A DNA stretch of 64,000 nt from Aquisphaera insulae. Lineage in GTDB: Bacteria; Planctomycetota; Planctomycetia; Isosphaerales; Isosphaeraceae. Below, piece by piece: positions 63,346-64,000 of this stretch. The DNA lies in NCBI RefSeq assembly GCF_011064615.1, contig NZ_JAALJH010000003.1, positions 62,001-126,000 of the forward strand, read 5' to 3'. Position 1 is the first letter of the stretch. Each line of letters starts with the position of its first letter. The translations under genes were made by a program, and so were the position numbers. The notes under the pieces were generated by a model that was not told where the DNA came from, ran no database searches, and was given only the letters and a program-made list of their open reading frames with translations.

Positions 63346-64000
63346 TCATGCCGGAGCCAGCCCCAGCGTCTTCTGATCCGTGGCTGAGGGCTCGGCCGTC
63401 ACGCCTTTCTCCTCCCACGGGATCAGGTGGAAATCCTCGACGAAGAGGACATACAGCACCGGCACCACGACCTTGGTGACGAGCGTCGCCAGCAGGAGCC
63501 CGACGATCTGGACGTAGCAGAGCGGCTCCCAGAGCGGGCCGCCGCGGATGACCAGGGGGACCAGGCCGCCGACGGTGGCGAGCACCGTCACGAGGACCGG
63601 GCGAAGTCGCACGAGGGCGGCGTCGATGACCGCCCGCCGGAGGGGCTCGCCGCGCTCGTGGGCCTCCTCGATGTACTCGAAGAGCACGATCACGTGGCTG
63701 ATCACCACGCCGGCCAGTGAGGAGAGTCCGAGGAGGGCGAAGAACCCGAGCGGGACGTCGAACAGGAGCAGGCCCATCAGGCCGCCGACCATCCCGAAAG
63801 GGACGGCGGCGAAGACCACCAGCGGCTTCGTCACGCTATTGAACTGCAGGACGAGCGCGACGTAGATCGACAGGATCGACACGATCATCGCGACTCGCAT
63901 CGAGGCGAACCCCTTGGCCTGCTCCTCCTTCTCGCCGCCGAACGAGACCCGGTAGCCGGCCGGCCACGACGGCGTCACCGCGGCGAGTCGCTTCTCCAGG
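63346..64000 (-). CDS. RND-type efflux pump, C-terminal part (truncated at window edge)
   Basis: At least 218 residues; the N-terminal part lies beyond position 64000. The visible segment contains the last helices of an AcrB/HAE1-like inner-membrane transporter: SILSIYVALVLQFNSVTKPLVVFAAVPFGMVGG, here abbreviated around VALVLQFNS and AVPFGMVGG, then LGFFALLGLSSLAGVVISHVIVLFEY and VVVPVLYVLFV. The pump would work with a periplasmic adaptor and outer-membrane channel, not seen here. A stop at 63346 ends the gene. Confidence 0.85.
   Translation of the reverse strand, partial: LEKRLAAVTPSWPAGYRVSFGGEKEEQAKGFASMRVAMIVSILSIYVALVLQFNSVTKPLVVFAAVPFGMVGGLMGLLLFDVPLGFFALLGLSSLAGVVISHVIVLFEYIEEAHERGEPLRRAVIDAALVRLRPVLVTVLATVGGLVPLVIRGGPLWEPLCYVQIVGLLLATLVTKVVVPVLYVLFVEDFHLIPWEEKGVTAEPSATDQKTLGLAPA

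Overview
The window is a chromosomal segment of very high G+C that reads as a planctomycete, most likely a member of the Isosphaeraceae. This is inferred from gene content, since there is no rRNA in view. The indicators are paired DUF1501/DUF1549 and DUF1552/cytochrome-c-DUF1592 proteins, a TIGR03067-type secreted protein, ECF sigma factors next to Ser/Thr kinases, a sigma factor fused to a membrane anchor and large extracytoplasmic domain, several Tat-exported enzymes, and many secreted proteins of unknown function. No tRNA, rRNA, CRISPR array, insertion sequence or prophage was seen. About 50 protein genes are supported; both ends cut through genes (a BatA-like protein at the left, an RND efflux pump at the right).

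Layout. 1-2047: MoxR/DUF58/BatA operon on the minus strand. 2437-4848: membrane-anchored ECF sigma factor. 5035-9633: cell-wall sugar recycling operon (anmK, sodium:solute symporter, murQ, BadF-type sugar kinase), with 4-base overlaps joining its last three genes. 9683-16875: exported oxidoreductase, exported amidase, and the DUF1552/cytochrome c pair. 17108-20080: ECF sigma and membrane Ser/Thr kinase. 20192-23621: YkgJ cysteine-cluster protein, methyltransferase and secreted propeller protein. 23777-27408: GntR(YtrA)/ABC operon with a putative operator. 27475-35670: TPR-glycosyltransferase 41, zinc-ribbon protein, inositol-phosphatase-like enzyme, DUF4259, DUF1569, polytopic membrane protein, TIGR03067 protein and a secreted trypsin-like protease. 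35675-40695: zinc-ribbon membrane protein, FG-GAP protein, quinone oxidoreductase and MacB-type ABC exporter. 40906-44469: Tex with an unusual internal insertion. 44822-47942: three secreted proteins of unknown role, one a Cys/Gly/His-rich repeat protein. 48274-53315: HEAT-repeat membrane protein plus the DUF1501/DUF1549 pair. 53604-54155: a lower-GC secreted protein. 54217-57748: overlapping ECF sigma and kinase. 58058-62573: secreted W/G-rich protein, STAS protein and membrane proteins. 62506-63221: HNH nuclease with a small partner gene. 63346-64000: RND pump.

Themes. Envelope sensing and remodelling dominate: three sigma factors tied to membrane-anchored sensors or kinases, peptidoglycan-sugar salvage, two exporters, and secreted cytochrome or propeller proteins. 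The best candidates for undescribed biology are the transmembrane sigma factor with a LolA-like periplasmic part, the Tex protein with a roughly 230-residue Pro/Glu-rich insertion, the Cys/His-rich secreted repeat protein, the GntR/ABC operon containing an unusual periplasmic-loop zinc-ribbon protein, and the small gene coupled to an HNH nuclease. Start codons were chosen by ribosome-binding site and signal peptide. Many long antisense frames are high-GC shadows and were not annotated.
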